Part shown: positions 63,331-64,000 of the stretch, in pieces
Layout: each line of letters begins with the position of its first letter
Numbering within the stretch: the stretch's first letter is position 1
Origin: Parietichytrium sp. I65-24A
Taxonomy: Eukaryota; Sar; Bigyra; Thraustochytrida; Thraustochytriidae
Direction of reading: 5' to 3'
Length of the DNA stretch: 64,000 nucleotides
NCBI GenBank assembly: GCA_012862575.1
Contig: BLSF01000080.1
Span: forward strand, 101,192 to 165,191
Notes under the pieces: generated by a model
The model's database searches: none
What the model was told of the DNA's origin: nothing
What the model saw: the letters and a program-made list of their open reading frames with translations, nothing else
Translations under genes and position numbers: made by a program

Positions 63331-64000
63331 TCTTTCTTTCCTTTTTTCTTCCTTTTCTTTGGGCTGGGCAGCTGGACCTCGACGTGAGCATTAGTATTTT
63401 CTATATTTGCCCTTAGGTTAGGATTGCAAAATTTGACACCCAATTTGGGAGACTATTTCCTTGTTCTGCGAGATTCATTGTTTTTTTCAAACTCCGTGGT
63501 TAGGAAATTAATTAAAAGTAAACGCGAAGCGCCTTGTCTCATGAACATTTATTTTTAATAAAGTCCTCTCAAATTCCACTTCCGTACCAACTACTTTGGT
63601 GTTCACAACTTTCACAACGACATTATTTTCCATCACAACGATCTTTCCGTCCTGCTCGACAGCAAGGAGCGTGGATACTTGGCTGGCCAGGCTTTCCAGA
63701 GCGAAGATGCTAGATCAATTTTACCTCGCGAGGCCCCTTTACACCGCGCTACAGGAGCGAGCTCCAAAAGCAATAGCGAAAGCTGCTCCGGATTACAAAG
63801 AGAAAGAATTAGCCCGAATACAAAGAAGGGAACCAAGACTTCAAACAAAAATACACCTAGGTTGTCAACAGAGCAGCATGCCTTCCAGACTTTAGAACCA
63901 GCACAATAGCAGCCCCTGAGACGGAATTCTCGTTCGTATCACGAGAAACACATAAACGCAACGCGCCCAACAAAAGCAAGGTTTCCACTTTGGAAAACTC
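63331..64000. other. Downstream region to window end
   Basis: 670 bp of AT-rich DNA. An ORF of 99 codons (63596-63895) has no recognised domain. Nothing else is seen; a gene might begin beyond the window edge. Confidence 0.45.

Overview
This window reads as nuclear DNA of an intron-poor unicellular eukaryote. Nearly all coding regions are long uninterrupted ORFs. Only one spliceosomal intron is clear (68 bp, canonical GT-AG). Intergenic DNA is rich in microsatellites and makes up about half of the window. Neither operons nor bacterial gene spacing are seen. The gene set (GABA-B-type class C receptor, fungal/stramenopile-type elongation factor 3, USP5-type deubiquitinase, PIN-like carrier, C-type lectin/PLC surface proteins) together with low intron density and roughly one gene per 3 kb fits a stramenopile. 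My best guess is a labyrinthulomycete (thraustochytrid); this is inference and was not tested by any search.

Layout. 1-9 kb: a GABA-B-like receptor, a divergent pair of 39-residue cysteine-rich proteins and a GPI-anchored beta-propeller glycoprotein. 10-18 kb: an AGC-like pseudokinase, a PIN-like carrier, a TKL-like kinase with a large activation-segment insert, and a cytochrome b561-like membrane protein. 18-22 kb: non-coding. 22-37 kb: a class-V aminotransferase/cysteine desulfurase-like enzyme, a small basic protein, an AN1 zinc finger fused to eEF3, a VOC/glyoxalase protein, a rhodanese-methyltransferase fusion, and a USP5 orthologue with a zinc-less ZnF-UBP domain. 38.9-41.8 kb: a gene encoding cystathionine beta-lyase and cystathionine gamma-synthase in one polypeptide, split by the intron. 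41.8-47.7 kb: a 5.9 kb gene-poor stretch with an assembly gap. 47.7-64 kb: a Myb/SANT-like protein, a tandem pair of PLC-X proteins interrupted by two C-type lectin domains, a prenylated coiled-coil protein with exact 54-residue repeats, tRNA-Phe(GAA), a helical-repeat tail-anchored protein and an exonuclease-domain gene whose 5' end is unresolved.

The genes do not form one pathway. Themes that recur are cell-surface sensing and adhesion (receptor, GPI propeller, two PLC-lectins), signalling (two kinases, one probably catalytically dead, and a coiled-coil protein with three evenly spaced RRxSL sites), and sulfur/PLP chemistry (desulfurase-like enzyme and the transsulfuration fusion, 15 kb apart). 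The strongest novelty candidates are the CBL-CGS fusion, the PLC-X barrel split by lectin domains with gene conversion between its two copies, and the AN1-eEF3 fusion. Two runs of N (26396-26420, 44513-44534) sit in GA and C homopolymer tracts, so lengths there are uncertain.
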